Position numbers and translations under genes: made by a program
The notes under the pieces: model-generated
Databases searched by the model: none
The model's input: only the letters and a program-made list of their open reading frames with translations
Told to the model about the DNA's origin: nothing
Shown here: positions 26,426 to 35,313 of the stretch, piece by piece
How the letters are laid out: every line of letters starts with the position of its first letter
Numbering within the stretch: position 1 is the first letter of the stretch
Assembly (NCBI RefSeq): GCF_900187615.1
Contig: NZ_FYDO01000004.1
Coordinates: 124,001-188,000, forward strand
Reading direction: 5' to 3'
DNA length: 64,000 nucleotides
Origin: Pseudomonas sp. Irchel s3f7
GTDB taxonomy: Bacteria; Pseudomonadota; Gammaproteobacteria; Pseudomonadales; Pseudomonadaceae

Positions 26426-28711
26426 ATGACGGAATATAAACACTCACTCGGGATGCTGGCGCTACTGGTCAGCAGCCCGGCGGACAAGCGCACGGTGTTT
26501 GGCCGTGCCCTGGATCAACTGATCCACGACGTAGAGAGCCGAGGCGTCAGCGTACTCGCCTCGGAAAGCCTGACCGACGCCGCGTCGATCCTGCGCTCGG
26601 ACCCTGCCATCCAATGCGTGATCATCCGATGGGAAATGGACACCAGCGAAGACCACGCCGACTGCACCAAGTTGCTGGTCAAGCTGCGCGAGCGCAACAC
26701 ACGCGTACCGGTGTTCCTGGTCAGCGACCGTACCACCGCGTCGACCATTCCGCTGTTGGTCATGCAGCACGCCGACGACTTCATCTGGCTGCCGGAAGAC
26801 ACCTCACGCTTCCTCAGCGGGCGCATCCTGGCGGCCATCGAGCGCTATCGTCAGGCCGCACTGCCGCCGATGTTCGGCGCGCTGGTGAAGTTTGCCCGCA
26901 ACTATGAATACTCGTGGCACACCCCCGGCCATGCCGGCGGTACAGCGTTCCTGAAGAGCACCGCAGGGCGTGCGTTCTACGAGTTCTTCGGTGAGAACCT
27001 GCTGCGTTCCGACCTGTCGATCTCGGTGGGTGAACTGGGCTCGCTGCTCGATCACAGCGGCCCGATCGGTCAAGGCGAGCGCTATGCCGCCAAGGTCTTC
27101 GGTGCCCACCGCACCTACTACGTGACCAACGGTTCGTCGATGTCCAACCGCGTCATCCTCATGGCCAGCGTCACGCGCAACCAGATCGCCCTGTGCGATC
27201 GAAATTGCCACAAGTCCGCTGAGCATGCGATGACCCTGTCGGGTGCGATTCCGACCTACCTGGTGCCGACCCGCAACCGCTACGGCATCATCGGCCCGAT
27301 CCTGCCGCAAACCTTGAGCGCCGAAGGCGTGAAAGCTGCCATTGCCAGCAACCCGCTGGTCAAGAAAGGCATCGACCCGACGCCAGTGCACGCGATTATC
27401 ACCAACTCCACCTACGACGGCCTGACCTACAACGTCACCCGCGTCGAAGATCTGCTGGGCGAGAGCGTCGACCGCCTGCACTTCGACGAAGCCTGGTACG
27501 GTTATGCGCGCTTCAACCCGCTGTACAGCGGTCGCCATGCCATGCACGGCAACCCGTCCGATCACGACAAGTCCAAGCCGACCGTGTTCGCGACCCAGTC
27601 GACCCACAAGTTGCTGGCCGCGTTGTCTCAGGCATCGATGATCCACGTGCGTGATGGCCGTAACCCGATCGAGCATGCGCGCTTCAACGAGTCGTACATG
27701 ATGCACGCCTCGACCTCGCCGAACTACGCGATCATGGCGTCCTGCGACGTCAGCTCGGCAATGATGGAAGCGCCGAGCGGGCAGATCCTCACCAACGAAT
27801 CGATCGAAGAAGCGATCAGCTTCCGCCAGGTCCTTTCGCGCATGCACAACGAGATGCAGAGCAAGAACGACTGGTTCTTCACCTGCTGGCAGCCGCCGAC
27901 CGTGCAAGTGGGCGCCTCGACCGTACCGTTCCACGAAGTTGACCCGGTGCAGCTGAAAACCGATCCGAACTGCTGGGTCTTGCACCCGAATGCGGTTTGG
28001 CACGGCTTCGGCGACATCGAAGACGGTTACTGCATGCTCGACCCGATCAAGGTCTCGGTGCTCAGCCCGGGCATGGGCGACGACGGCAACCTGCTTGCCA
28101 CCGGTATTCCCGCTTGCGTGATTACGGCGTATCTGGGACGTCAGGGTATCGTCGTGGAGAAAACCACCGACTTCACCATCCTGTTCCTGTTCTCCATCGG
28201 CATCACCAAAGGCAAGTGGGGCACGCTGCTCAACGCGCTGCTCGACTTCAAGCGTGACTACGATGACAACGCCGAGCTCGAGCTGTGCCTGCCGGACCTG
28301 TACAACGCTCACTCGCAACGCTATGCCGGCATGGGCATCAAGGATCTGGCCGACGAAATCTTCGCCGCCATGAAGAAACACAAAACCACCGCCAACATGT
28401 CCCAGGCTTTCGGCACCCTGCCCCAAGCCGAGTTCAGCCCGGTGGAAGCCTACGAAAAACTGGTGCGTAACGAGATCGAACTGGTCACCCTCGACCAGGC
28501 CGCGGGCCGTCTTGCCGCCACCGGGATCGTGCCGTATCCGCCGGGCATTCCATTGCTGATGCCAGGTGAGAACGCGGGGCCGATCGATGGCGCGCTGCTG
28601 GCGTACCTCAAGGCACTGGAAGCTTTCGACCGCTCCTTCCCTGGCTTCACCCATGACACACACGGGATCGAAGTCGAGGACGGTGTCTATCGGATGCTGG
28701 TACTGAAGTAA
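26426..28711 (+). CDS. Inducible-type PLP amino-acid decarboxylase (Orn/Lys/Arg family, fold I)
   Basis: This 761-residue protein matches the length and order of AdiA/SpeF/CadA: an N-terminal response-regulator-like wing (1-135), a linker, then the PLP domain with HTPGHAGGTAFLKS, GSLLDHSGPIGQGE and LHFDEAWYGYARF, the PLP-lysine segment FATQSTHKLLAALSQASM, and a C-terminal domain starting near ASPFHEVDP-like residues. It resembles AdiA more than SpeC (for example RNRYGIIGPI and DRLHFDEAWYGYARFNP), yet its partner is PotE-like. Substrate (ornithine, arginine or lysine) is therefore open. GGAGGA precedes the ATG. It removes CO2 and consumes a proton in the cytosol, raising pH. Confidence 0.92.
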   Translation: MTEYKHSLGMLALLVSSPADKRTVFGRALDQLIHDVESRGVSVLASESLTDAASILRSDPAIQCVIIRWEMDTSEDHADCTKLLVKLRERNTRVPVFLVSDRTTASTIPLLVMQHADDFIWLPEDTSRFLSGRILAAIERYRQAALPPMFGALVKFARNYEYSWHTPGHAGGTAFLKSTAGRAFYEFFGENLLRSDLSISVGELGSLLDHSGPIGQGERYAAKVFGAHRTYYVTNGSSMSNRVILMASVTRNQIALCDRNCHKSAEHAMTLSGAIPTYLVPTRNRYGIIGPILPQTLSAEGVKAAIASNPLVKKGIDPTPVHAIITNSTYDGLTYNVTRVEDLLGESVDRLHFDEAWYGYARFNPLYSGRHAMHGNPSDHDKSKPTVFATQSTHKLLAALSQASMIHVRDGRNPIEHARFNESYMMHASTSPNYAIMASCDVSSAMMEAPSGQILTNESIEEAISFRQVLSRMHNEMQSKNDWFFTCWQPPTVQVGASTVPFHEVDPVQLKTDPNCWVLHPNAVWHGFGDIEDGYCMLDPIKVSVLSPGMGDDGNLLATGIPACVITAYLGRQGIVVEKTTDFTILFLFSIGITKGKWGTLLNALLDFKRDYDDNAELELCLPDLYNAHSQRYAGMGIKDLADEIFAAMKKHKTTANMSQAFGTLPQAEFSPVEAYEKLVRNEIELVTLDQAAGRLAATGIVPYPPGIPLLMPGENAGPIDGALLAYLKALEAFDRSFPGFTHDTHGIEVEDGVYRMLVLK

Positions 28712-28737
28712 GTTAAACAGGCTTCACCGCAACACCT

Positions 28738-28827
28738 TGTGGGAGCGAGCCTGCTCGCGATAGCGATTTTTCAGTCGACTCAATGCTGACTGACATACCG
28801 CCATCGCGAGCAGGCTCGCTCCCACAT
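28738..28827. repeat. REPIN (TGTGGGAGCGAGCC class)
   Basis: TTGTGGGAGCGAGCCTGCTC, continuing to GCG at 28765, is repeated inverted at 28799-28826, with a 33-base spacer. This is the two-REP arrangement common in P. fluorescens genomes, placed just after the decarboxylase stop. Confidence 0.88.
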
Positions 28828-28892
28828 TGCTTTGCGCCCCCCCAAAAAACCCTGTGGGCAAACTCAATCACAGCGCTCTATGATTGATCCTC

Positions 28893-29294
28893 ATGACCAC
28901 CACTGCTGCGATCCGCTCACCCTGCCCACCCGGCGCCTGCGACTGCGGGCGTGACCCGTTGCTGGAAACACCGGGGGCAGACCTGCGCATCCTGTTTCTG
29001 ACCCGTGCCGAAGAAAAACGTCTGATCGAACGCCTGGAAAACATCCAGAGCCTGAGCGATCTTGCGCATGTGCAGCGGCGCATGTTCGAACAGTTGGGCA
29101 TTCGCCTGGACATCGCCCCCGGCTTCAACGAAGTGCGCACCATGCGCGGCATCGGTATCAACATCGACGAACTGCCGGGGTTATGCCGCAAAACCCGCGC
29201 GGCCATCCCCGCCGCCATTCGCCGTGCCATGGAAAAACGACCGGAAATTGCCTACGACCTGCTTAACGCCAACGACCTGTTGCGCGATGCCTGA
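28893..29294 (+). CDS. Small cysteine-containing conserved protein, unknown function
   Basis: This 133-residue protein begins with a Cys cluster (CPPGACDCGRD, about residues 10-20) that could bind a metal, followed by a largely helical, Arg-rich body (LTRAEEKRLIERLENIQSL, VQRRMFEQLGI). The C-terminus contains MRGIGINIDELPGLCRKTRAAI and PEIAYDLLNANDLLRD. I have seen similar hypothetical proteins in Pseudomonas but cannot name the family. ATG 28893 is taken rather than a TTG three codons earlier. A DNA- or ribosome-associated role is possible; nothing in the neighbours helps. Confidence 0.65.
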   Translation: MTTTAAIRSPCPPGACDCGRDPLLETPGADLRILFLTRAEEKRLIERLENIQSLSDLAHVQRRMFEQLGIRLDIAPGFNEVRTMRGIGINIDELPGLCRKTRAAIPAAIRRAMEKRPEIAYDLLNANDLLRDA

Positions 29295-29436
29295 CGGGCC
29301 GAAAGAAAACCCGTTAAAAAAACCAGCATTCATCGGTAAGTCTTACTGGCGATTTTGTCGTAAAAATCTACGCTCACTGCGGGGGACAACACATTTGATG
29401 CGTTGTCGGTAATTGATGCTTGGGGGAGCAGACGCC

Positions 29437-30276
29437 ATGCAGAAGAAAACACTCGCATTGCCCGTCTTCACCCTGCTCGCCCTTTACGGCCAACACGCCT
29501 GGGCGGGCGGCATCATGCTGTATGAAATCGGTACCGATAACGCAGGCCTGGCCAACGCCGGTGCCGCGGCCCGCGCACAAGGCCCCTCGACCATCGCCAG
29601 CAACCCGGCGGTGGTGCCCAGCTGGGGCTTCGGCGCCAATGTCGGGGTGATCTTTGCCCCGCAACCCGGCACACGCATCGGTCTGGCGTACACCCGCCAG
29701 GTCGACCTGGATTTCAAAGACAAACCCTACGTCAAGGGCGATGGCCGATTGCTGGAGCGCGTGAACAACACCAATACCGAACTTGACACAAAGGTGCCGC
29801 AAACTGTCACCCTGAGCCTGTTCCAGCAGCTGGATCCGCAATGGGCGTTATTGGCCTCGGCCAACTGGCAAGACTGGTCGGAATTCGGCGACATCGGTGT
29901 CCAGGTCGACACCACGGCATTGGGTTCGCAATCGAGGTCCGTCGATGCCGGTTTCAAGGACACTTGGCATCTGTCGCTGGGCGCGCAATACCAGGCGACC
30001 CAACAACTGTTGTGGAACGCCGGCGTGGCCTACGACAGTAGCGCTGTCTCGGACAGCGACCGCAGTGTTATCGTGCCGATGAATGAATCCTGGCGTATCG
30101 CCACCGGAGCCACTTATGCTCTGAACAAGGATACCGATGTCAACGTCAGTTGGGCCATGGTGTGGCTGGGTGACATGCCGGTGCAACAGACCAAGGCGTC
30201 GGGTAATCAGCTTTCCGGTCAGTTCGACAATGCATGGATTCAAGCCTTGACGGGTAACATGACCTGGCGACTTTGA
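29437..30276 (+). CDS. FadL/OmpP1-family outer membrane protein with internal deletion
   Basis: This 279-residue protein has a signal peptide (ending HAWAGGIMLYE) and the FadL hatch start NAGLANAGAAARAQGPSTIASNPA. A normal FadL then reads NPAGMSR and continues for about 130-150 residues before a WGFGANLGV-like strand. Here NPAVVP runs straight into SWGFGANVGVIFAPQPGTRI, after which the family pattern continues (TRIGLAYT, VPQTVTLSLFQQL, WNAGVAYDS) to a terminal aromatic-Arg-Leu. FadL proteins are over 400 residues, so an in-frame deletion of roughly a third of the barrel is likely. It may be a dead or greatly reshaped porin. GGGGGAG precedes the ATG. Confidence 0.78.
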   Translation: MQKKTLALPVFTLLALYGQHAWAGGIMLYEIGTDNAGLANAGAAARAQGPSTIASNPAVVPSWGFGANVGVIFAPQPGTRIGLAYTRQVDLDFKDKPYVKGDGRLLERVNNTNTELDTKVPQTVTLSLFQQLDPQWALLASANWQDWSEFGDIGVQVDTTALGSQSRSVDAGFKDTWHLSLGAQYQATQQLLWNAGVAYDSSAVSDSDRSVIVPMNESWRIATGATYALNKDTDVNVSWAMVWLGDMPVQQTKASGNQLSGQFDNAWIQALTGNMTWRL

Positions 30277-30324
30277 TGCGTTGCAAACCTATAAGAACGT
30301 TTTTTCCATGGAGTAAACACAACT

Positions 30325-30999
30325 ATGATCTTGTCCCGAAAATTGCTTGTCGGCGCCACAATGGCCGGGCTGTTGCTTGGTGGTTGCACCTCGAAAGTCA
30401 CTCAAACCGAGCAGTACTCGGGTTACCTGCCCAACTACAACAACCTGCAGGAAGTCGAAACGCCGAGCGGCGGCAAAGCGATGCGCTGGGTGAGCCCGTC
30501 GTGGAACCCGAATGCCTATGACACGGTGGTGTTCAACAAACTGGAACTCTATCCAGCCCCCAAGCCGGATGAGCGGGTCAACCAGCAGACGCTGACCGAC
30601 ATCCAGAACTACATGACCACCAAGGCCAAGGACACTCTGGGTCAGAAGTACCGCGTAGTCACCAGCACTTCATCCTTGCAGAAGGGTTCCAAGCCCCTGC
30701 TGATGCGTGCGGCGATCACCGGGGTGAATGCCGAAAACGAAGGCATGAAATGGTATGAAGTGGTACCCATCGCTGCAGTGGTAGGGGCAACACAGGCCGC
30801 CACTGGCCACCGCGATCAGGACAGCACCTTGTTCATCGAAGCCGAGTTTATCGATGCAAAAACCAACCAGACCGTAGCCAAGGTCGTGCGTAAAGTGTTT
30901 GGCTCCACGCTGGAAAACGAAAGCCAGAAGATCACCGCACAGGACTTCAAAGCGGCGATCGACAAGCTGGGCACTGACATGCAGGCGTTCATCAAGTAA
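30325..30999 (+). CDS. DUF3313 lipoprotein
   Basis: This 224-residue lipoprotein has lipobox LLLGGC near residue 21. The mature part has SGYLPNYNNLQEV and MRWVSPSWNPNAYDTVVFNK, characteristic of DUF3313, a family of envelope lipoproteins of unknown function. A middle Ala-rich segment (VVPIAAVVGATQAATGHRDQ) occurs in many members. It follows the FadL-like gene by 48 bases and may share its transcript. A REPIN follows immediately. Confidence 0.85.
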   Translation: MILSRKLLVGATMAGLLLGGCTSKVTQTEQYSGYLPNYNNLQEVETPSGGKAMRWVSPSWNPNAYDTVVFNKLELYPAPKPDERVNQQTLTDIQNYMTTKAKDTLGQKYRVVTSTSSLQKGSKPLLMRAAITGVNAENEGMKWYEVVPIAAVVGATQAATGHRDQDSTLFIEAEFIDAKTNQTVAKVVRKVFGSTLENESQKITAQDFKAAIDKLGTDMQAFIK

Positions 31000-31008
31000 C
31001 AACGTACT

Positions 31009-31115
31009 TGTGGCGAGGGAGCTTGCTCCCGCTCGACTGCGTAGCAGTCGCAAAGCGGTCGACCGCAATTGGGGCTGCTGCACAGCCCAGCGGGAGCAAG
31101 CTCCCTCGCCACACA
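31009..31115. repeat. REPIN (GTGGCGAGGGAGC class)
   Basis: TTGTGGCGAGGGAGCTTGCT and the inverted copy ending CCCTCGCCACA enclose a GC-rich middle with its own complementary parts (GACTGCG/CGCAGTC-like and CTGCTGCACAG). It fills the space between two convergent genes. Confidence 0.85.
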
Positions 31116-31129
31116 GTTTCTCGCCGGTC

Positions 31130-33721
31130 TCAGGATTTCGCCATGCCGATCCGCCGTCGCATCTCGGCAGTAATCGCCTGGCGCGTCTTGCGCAGGTCCG
31201 CCCACGGCGCATCCCCCACCTCTGCCAGCCGTTCATGCACGTTGTGCACGTTCCACTGATTCCCTCCCTCCAGTTCTTCCACTTCCTCCCGAAAGATCGG
31301 CACCGACACCGGCAGCCCTTCGCGAGTGCGTACGGCGTATGCGCAAATGGTGGTCGCGCCCAACCCGTTGCGCAGGTAATCGATAAAGATCCGCCCTACC
31401 CGGTTCTTCGGGCCAGACACCGCCGAGAATCGCTCCGGCAGCAACGAGGCCATATGGCGGACAATCGCGTGGCTGAAGTCCTTGACTGCGTCCCAACCCA
31501 GCTTGCGGGTCAACGGCACCACGATGTGAATGCCCTTGCCGCCGCTGGTTTTCAGAAAGGCCTTTAGCCCCAGCTCATCCAGTACCGAAAGCGTCAACTG
31601 GGTCGCTTCGACCATGAGCTTCCACGGCAACGCGGGGTCCGGGTCGAGATCAAGGATAAAACGGTCCGGTTTGTCGAGATTGTCCGAGGTTGCGTTCCAG
31701 GTGTGCAGTTCCACGGTGCTCATCTGCACCGCACCGATCAGTGCTTCAGCGCTGTTGATGATCATGATCGGCTGGCCGGTGAGCGCTTTGTCCAACGTGG
31801 TCATGCCGGGAATCGCGAGGCGCTCGGCGTTTTTCTGAAAAAACAGTTCACCCGCGATGCCGTCCGGCGCACGGACCAGTGCCACCGGGCGGTCCTTGAG
31901 TTCGGGCAGAATCCATTCGGCGACGCTGGCGTAATACTGCGCCAGTTGCACCTTGGTGGTGCCGCTGCTGGCGTCAATCACCCGATCGGGGTGGGTGATG
32001 CGCACCTTGCCTTCGTCCAGGCCGATTTGTGACGGCGCGGGGTCGACTTTGCGGCTGGCGGCTGCTGGTTTGGTGGTACTGGTTTTTTTCGCAGAGGACG
32101 TTTTCACGGCGGTCGGACGCTCCTCGGTGATGTCTTCGGCAGGTTTGTCATCGCGCAGGCCATGGAACACCGCGTGGCGCACAGCCCCGTCCTTGGTCAT
32201 TTCGGCGAAGGCCACTTCGGCCAATAATGTGGGCTTGAGCCAGTGCACATCCTTGGCTTCAAAACCGCTCGGTGGATTGACCACGGCCGGTTTTTTCGTT
32301 TTCAGAGGTTTGAGTTGCTGATGAACGCTGCGCAGGGTCGCCTCGTTGAATCCGGTGCCGACCTTGCCTGCATAGCGCAACTCGCCGCTGTCGCGGTCAT
32401 GCAGCCCCAACAGCAACGCGCCGAAGGCACTGCGCGAGCCTTTCGGCTCAGTGAACCCGACGATGACGAACTCCTGTCGATGTTTGCATTTGAGCTTGAT
32501 CCAATCGCTGCTGCGCCGGGACACATACGCCGAACCCAAGCGCTTGCCGATCAGCCCTTCCATGCGCATCTGGCAGGCACTGTTGAGCAAGGCCTGCGGC
32601 TCTTCGGCAAAGGACTCGGAGAAGCGCAGCAACCGGTCGTCACTGGGCTTGAGCACCGTTGCCAGCGCCGCCCGGCGCTCTTCGACGGGCACTTCGCGCA
32701 AGTCCACGCCGTTGAGGTACGGCAGGTCAAACAGGTAATAGACGATGTTACCGCTGCGACCGGAATCGAACGCGTTTTGCAGGGCCTGAAAGTCAGGCAC
32801 GCCCTGCTCGTCCGCCACCACCATTTCGCCGTCGAGCCAGGCTGACTCAAGGCCCAGCGCGGCCAACGCCTCGGCCTGTTTCGGCAGTTTGTGGGTCCAG
32901 TCGTGGCCATTGCGCGTGATGAGTTTGACTTGGTCGTGATCGATGCGAGCCATGACCCGGTAGCCGTCGAACTTGATCTCGTAGCTCCATACGCCGTCCG
33001 GGACTTTTTCCACCAGCGTGGCCAGTTCAGGTTTGATCTGATCCGGTATCTTGGCCTTTCGCGCGCCGGTCAATCGGGGGGATTGTTCTTGGGCAAGACT
33101 CGCCTTCGGTTTTTTGATCGGCTTGGGCTTGCTCGCCGCTTTCGGCTGTTTGCTGATGAGGGTGCGATCACTGAGCACGCTGTCGGGTTCGGCAACCAGC
33201 ACGTCATAGTCGCTTTGCGGTCTGGCGGCGCCATCCTGATGCTTGATCAGAAACCATTGCTCTTTCTTGCCCGGCATGTGCGTGCGCACCAGGTTCCACT
33301 GGCCGCCAAGTTTCTCGCCCTGCAATTCGAACTTGAGCCGGCCCTTGGCATAGGCCTCGGCGGGATCGTCCTGGGGAATCCAGACGCCACGGTCCCAGAC
33401 GATCACGTCGCCAGCGCCGTAATGTCCTTCGGGGATGTTGCCCTCGAAGGTCGCGTACTCCAGCGGATGATCTTCGACATGCACGGCCAGGCGCTTGACC
33501 TTGGGGTCCAGCGAAGGCCCCTTGGGCACCGCCCAACTTTTCAGGGCGCCATCGAGTTCCAGGCGAAAGTCGTAATGCAGGTGCGATGCGTCATGCTTCT
33601 GGATGCAGAACTGCAACGCATGGACCTGGGCGGATTTCCTGCCTGTGCGCTTGACGGCGGCGGGCTCGGACGTCGCCGAGAAGTCGCGCATGCGGTTGTA
33701 GTCATCGAGGTTTCGGGTCAT
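31130..33721 (-). CDS. ligD: ATP-dependent DNA ligase D (PE-LIG-POL)
   Basis: This 863-residue non-homologous end-joining enzyme has three domains in the Pseudomonas order. Phosphoesterase (about 30-190): HDASHLHYDFRLELDG and HVEDHPLEY. Ligase (about 225-530): nucleotidyl-lysine motif SYEIKFDGYRVMA, LDGEMVV, and DWIKLKCKHRQEFVIVGF. Polymerase (about 570-855): DLDPDPALPW with the metal aspartates, TSGGKGIHIVVPL and GRIFIDYLRNGLGATTICAYAVR. A Lys/Pro/Ala-rich linker separates PE from LIG and another LIG from POL. It repairs double-strand breaks with Ku; no ku gene is in this window, although many Pseudomonas keep ku next to ligD. The gene is monocistronic. Confidence 0.96.
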   Translation of the reverse strand: MTRNLDDYNRMRDFSATSEPAAVKRTGRKSAQVHALQFCIQKHDASHLHYDFRLELDGALKSWAVPKGPSLDPKVKRLAVHVEDHPLEYATFEGNIPEGHYGAGDVIVWDRGVWIPQDDPAEAYAKGRLKFELQGEKLGGQWNLVRTHMPGKKEQWFLIKHQDGAARPQSDYDVLVAEPDSVLSDRTLISKQPKAASKPKPIKKPKASLAQEQSPRLTGARKAKIPDQIKPELATLVEKVPDGVWSYEIKFDGYRVMARIDHDQVKLITRNGHDWTHKLPKQAEALAALGLESAWLDGEMVVADEQGVPDFQALQNAFDSGRSGNIVYYLFDLPYLNGVDLREVPVEERRAALATVLKPSDDRLLRFSESFAEEPQALLNSACQMRMEGLIGKRLGSAYVSRRSSDWIKLKCKHRQEFVIVGFTEPKGSRSAFGALLLGLHDRDSGELRYAGKVGTGFNEATLRSVHQQLKPLKTKKPAVVNPPSGFEAKDVHWLKPTLLAEVAFAEMTKDGAVRHAVFHGLRDDKPAEDITEERPTAVKTSSAKKTSTTKPAAASRKVDPAPSQIGLDEGKVRITHPDRVIDASSGTTKVQLAQYYASVAEWILPELKDRPVALVRAPDGIAGELFFQKNAERLAIPGMTTLDKALTGQPIMIINSAEALIGAVQMSTVELHTWNATSDNLDKPDRFILDLDPDPALPWKLMVEATQLTLSVLDELGLKAFLKTSGGKGIHIVVPLTRKLGWDAVKDFSHAIVRHMASLLPERFSAVSGPKNRVGRIFIDYLRNGLGATTICAYAVRTREGLPVSVPIFREEVEELEGGNQWNVHNVHERLAEVGDAPWADLRKTRQAITAEMRRRIGMAKS

Positions 33722-33908
33722 GGCTCACCTGCTGCTTGCGCCAAGACGTTGAATCAAAACGTCTCTCCTAAGCAGCAGAGCAAACCCCGGGAGCAATAAT
33801 TCCATCGGCGTTGAAATTGCCCGGACAGACGGGCCTGTGGGGGGAAGTCCGTCCGGCGCCTGCAGACCTATACTCAACCCCTGCAGCCCCTTCCGTTGGA
33901 GAGCCGTC

Positions 33909-34355
33909 ATGCGCCAGGTCCACGTCATCGAAGCCGGGACAGTCCCCCGCCCCGTCATTGTCGTTGGCGAGACGATTACCGTCCTTGCCGGTGGGGACTT
34001 GAGCAAACCCTTTGAGGTGCATATCCAGGAAGGCGTGCAAGGAGGCGGACCACCGCCCCACTTTCACCCGTGGGACGAGGCGTTTTATGTCGTTGAAGGC
34101 GAGGTCGAGGTGACCGTCGAAGGCCAATCGACCACTGTCTCGGCCGGGGGGTATGTGCATATCCCCGGCGGGGCCATTCACGCTTACAAGAACATCAGCG
34201 GCACCGCAAAAATGATCGGCGTAGTGTCTGATTCCCGCGGCGGCCAACTCTTTACGGCGCTGGACCGACTCAAGGTGCCGGAAGACTTGCCTCGGATACT
34301 GGAAATTGCCGAGAGCTTCGGGGTTACGTTTCTGGCTCCCAAACCTTCCCCGTAG
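33909..34355 (+). CDS. Cupin-domain protein
   Basis: This 148-residue protein is one cupin: motif 1 PPPHFHPWDEAFYVVEGEVEV (the two His, Glu and later His form a metal site) and motif 2 GGYVHIPGGAIHAYKN. TTGGAGAG precedes the ATG at 33909. The last 32 bases overlap the convergent DUF533 gene. Family members include dioxygenases, isomerases and sugar-binding proteins; the actual reaction is unknown. Confidence 0.85.
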   Translation: MRQVHVIEAGTVPRPVIVVGETITVLAGGDLSKPFEVHIQEGVQGGGPPPHFHPWDEAFYVVEGEVEVTVEGQSTTVSAGGYVHIPGGAIHAYKNISGTAKMIGVVSDSRGGQLFTALDRLKVPEDLPRILEIAESFGVTFLAPKPSP

Positions 34356-35088
34356 GAGCTGCACCGCCCTTGGCCTGCTGTTCCAGATGCACTTGCAGAT
34401 CCGGATCGATGTTCAGCGCCGCTGCCAGCTCATCCAGATAATTGCGTTCCGCATCCTGCTGATCGTCAACCAGCATGACGCTGGCCAGGTACATTTCCGA
34501 GGCTATGCCCGGATCCGTTGCCGACTGCGCGACGTCATCGGCGTCCAAAGGTTTGGCGACTTCATCGTCGAGCCATTGCTGCAGGTCCGGGTCATCGGTA
34601 TGGCGGCCGATTTCGGTGCTGATCATTTGCTTCTCGGCAGGATCGATCCGGCCATCGGCTTTAGCCGCCGCAATCAATGCCCGCAAAATCGCATGGCTAT
34701 GTTCTTCAACTTCCGGACCGGCCAGCAGGTCAACGGTGCGCGGCGCCTCCTGTGGGGCCGACGCCTGGCTGCGTTGCCAGGCCTGATACGCCTGGAACGC
34801 CATCATCCCGAGGGACGCCAGCGCTGCGTAATTGGTGCCACCACCAGAGCGGGTTTGCGGCGCCCTACCCATCGGCGAACCGCCGCCGAGCAAGCCACCG
34901 AGCAAATCGCCCAGACCTCCACCGCTGCTGCCGCCCGTAGCGCCAGTTCCGCCGCCACCCAGCAGCCCGCCGAGCAATCCACCCAGATCGCCGAGCCCGC
35001 CTTGAGCCGACGCGCCACCGCCGCGCTGTTGTGCTATCGAGCCTTGGCCAGCTCGCAGTAGTTGTTCAAGCAGATCACTGGTGTTCAT
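34324..35088 (-). CDS. DUF533 / TerB-like protein with Gly-rich N-terminal region
   Basis: This 254-residue protein has a strongly Gly/Leu-rich repeat segment (GDLGGLLGGLLGGGG, about residues 33-75) and a C-terminal TerB-like domain: AILRALIAAAKADGRIDPAEK, MISTEIG, and NYLDELAAALNIDPDLQVHL. This matches DUF533 (YebE-like) proteins, which are inner-membrane associated and envelope-stress induced in some hosts. The ATG at 35088 has AGAGGA upstream; a frame extension of 13 codons has no ribosome site. It converges on the cupin gene with a 32-base overlap of coding ends. Confidence 0.86.
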   Translation of the reverse strand: MNTSDLLEQLLRAGQGSIAQQRGGGASAQGGLGDLGGLLGGLLGGGGTGATGGSSGGGLGDLLGGLLGGGSPMGRAPQTRSGGGTNYAALASLGMMAFQAYQAWQRSQASAPQEAPRTVDLLAGPEVEEHSHAILRALIAAAKADGRIDPAEKQMISTEIGRHTDDPDLQQWLDDEVAKPLDADDVAQSATDPGIASEMYLASVMLVDDQQDAERNYLDELAAALNIDPDLQVHLEQQAKGGAAPTGKVWEPET

Positions 35089-35313
35089 GACTTCGTCCTC
35101 TTTGAAGGGATTGATCCAGTCAGGCAACGATAGTCCTCGCCGGCAAATGTGCCACCACCGTTGGGCCGGGGTGCTTTTTTGCGCAGCAGCCAGGATTCAG
35201 ACGGTGAACCTTACCCCCGGATATCCGGTCGATACCTGCAACCCGACCGGTTTGCCGCCGCCCCGCTACAAAGGGTGATAACTGGCTTGCTTCATTTTCT
35301 GGAGAACGCCCCC

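Noticed and set aside
26804..28663. 619-residue leftward frame opposite the decarboxylase
   Set aside because: It is the antisense shadow of a highly GC-rich, well-conserved gene and has no family features.
35149..35313. N-terminal extension of phosphatidylcholine synthase
   Set aside because: The extension is Pro/Arg-rich without a membrane start, and GTG 35314 has a good ribosome-binding site and gives the family length.
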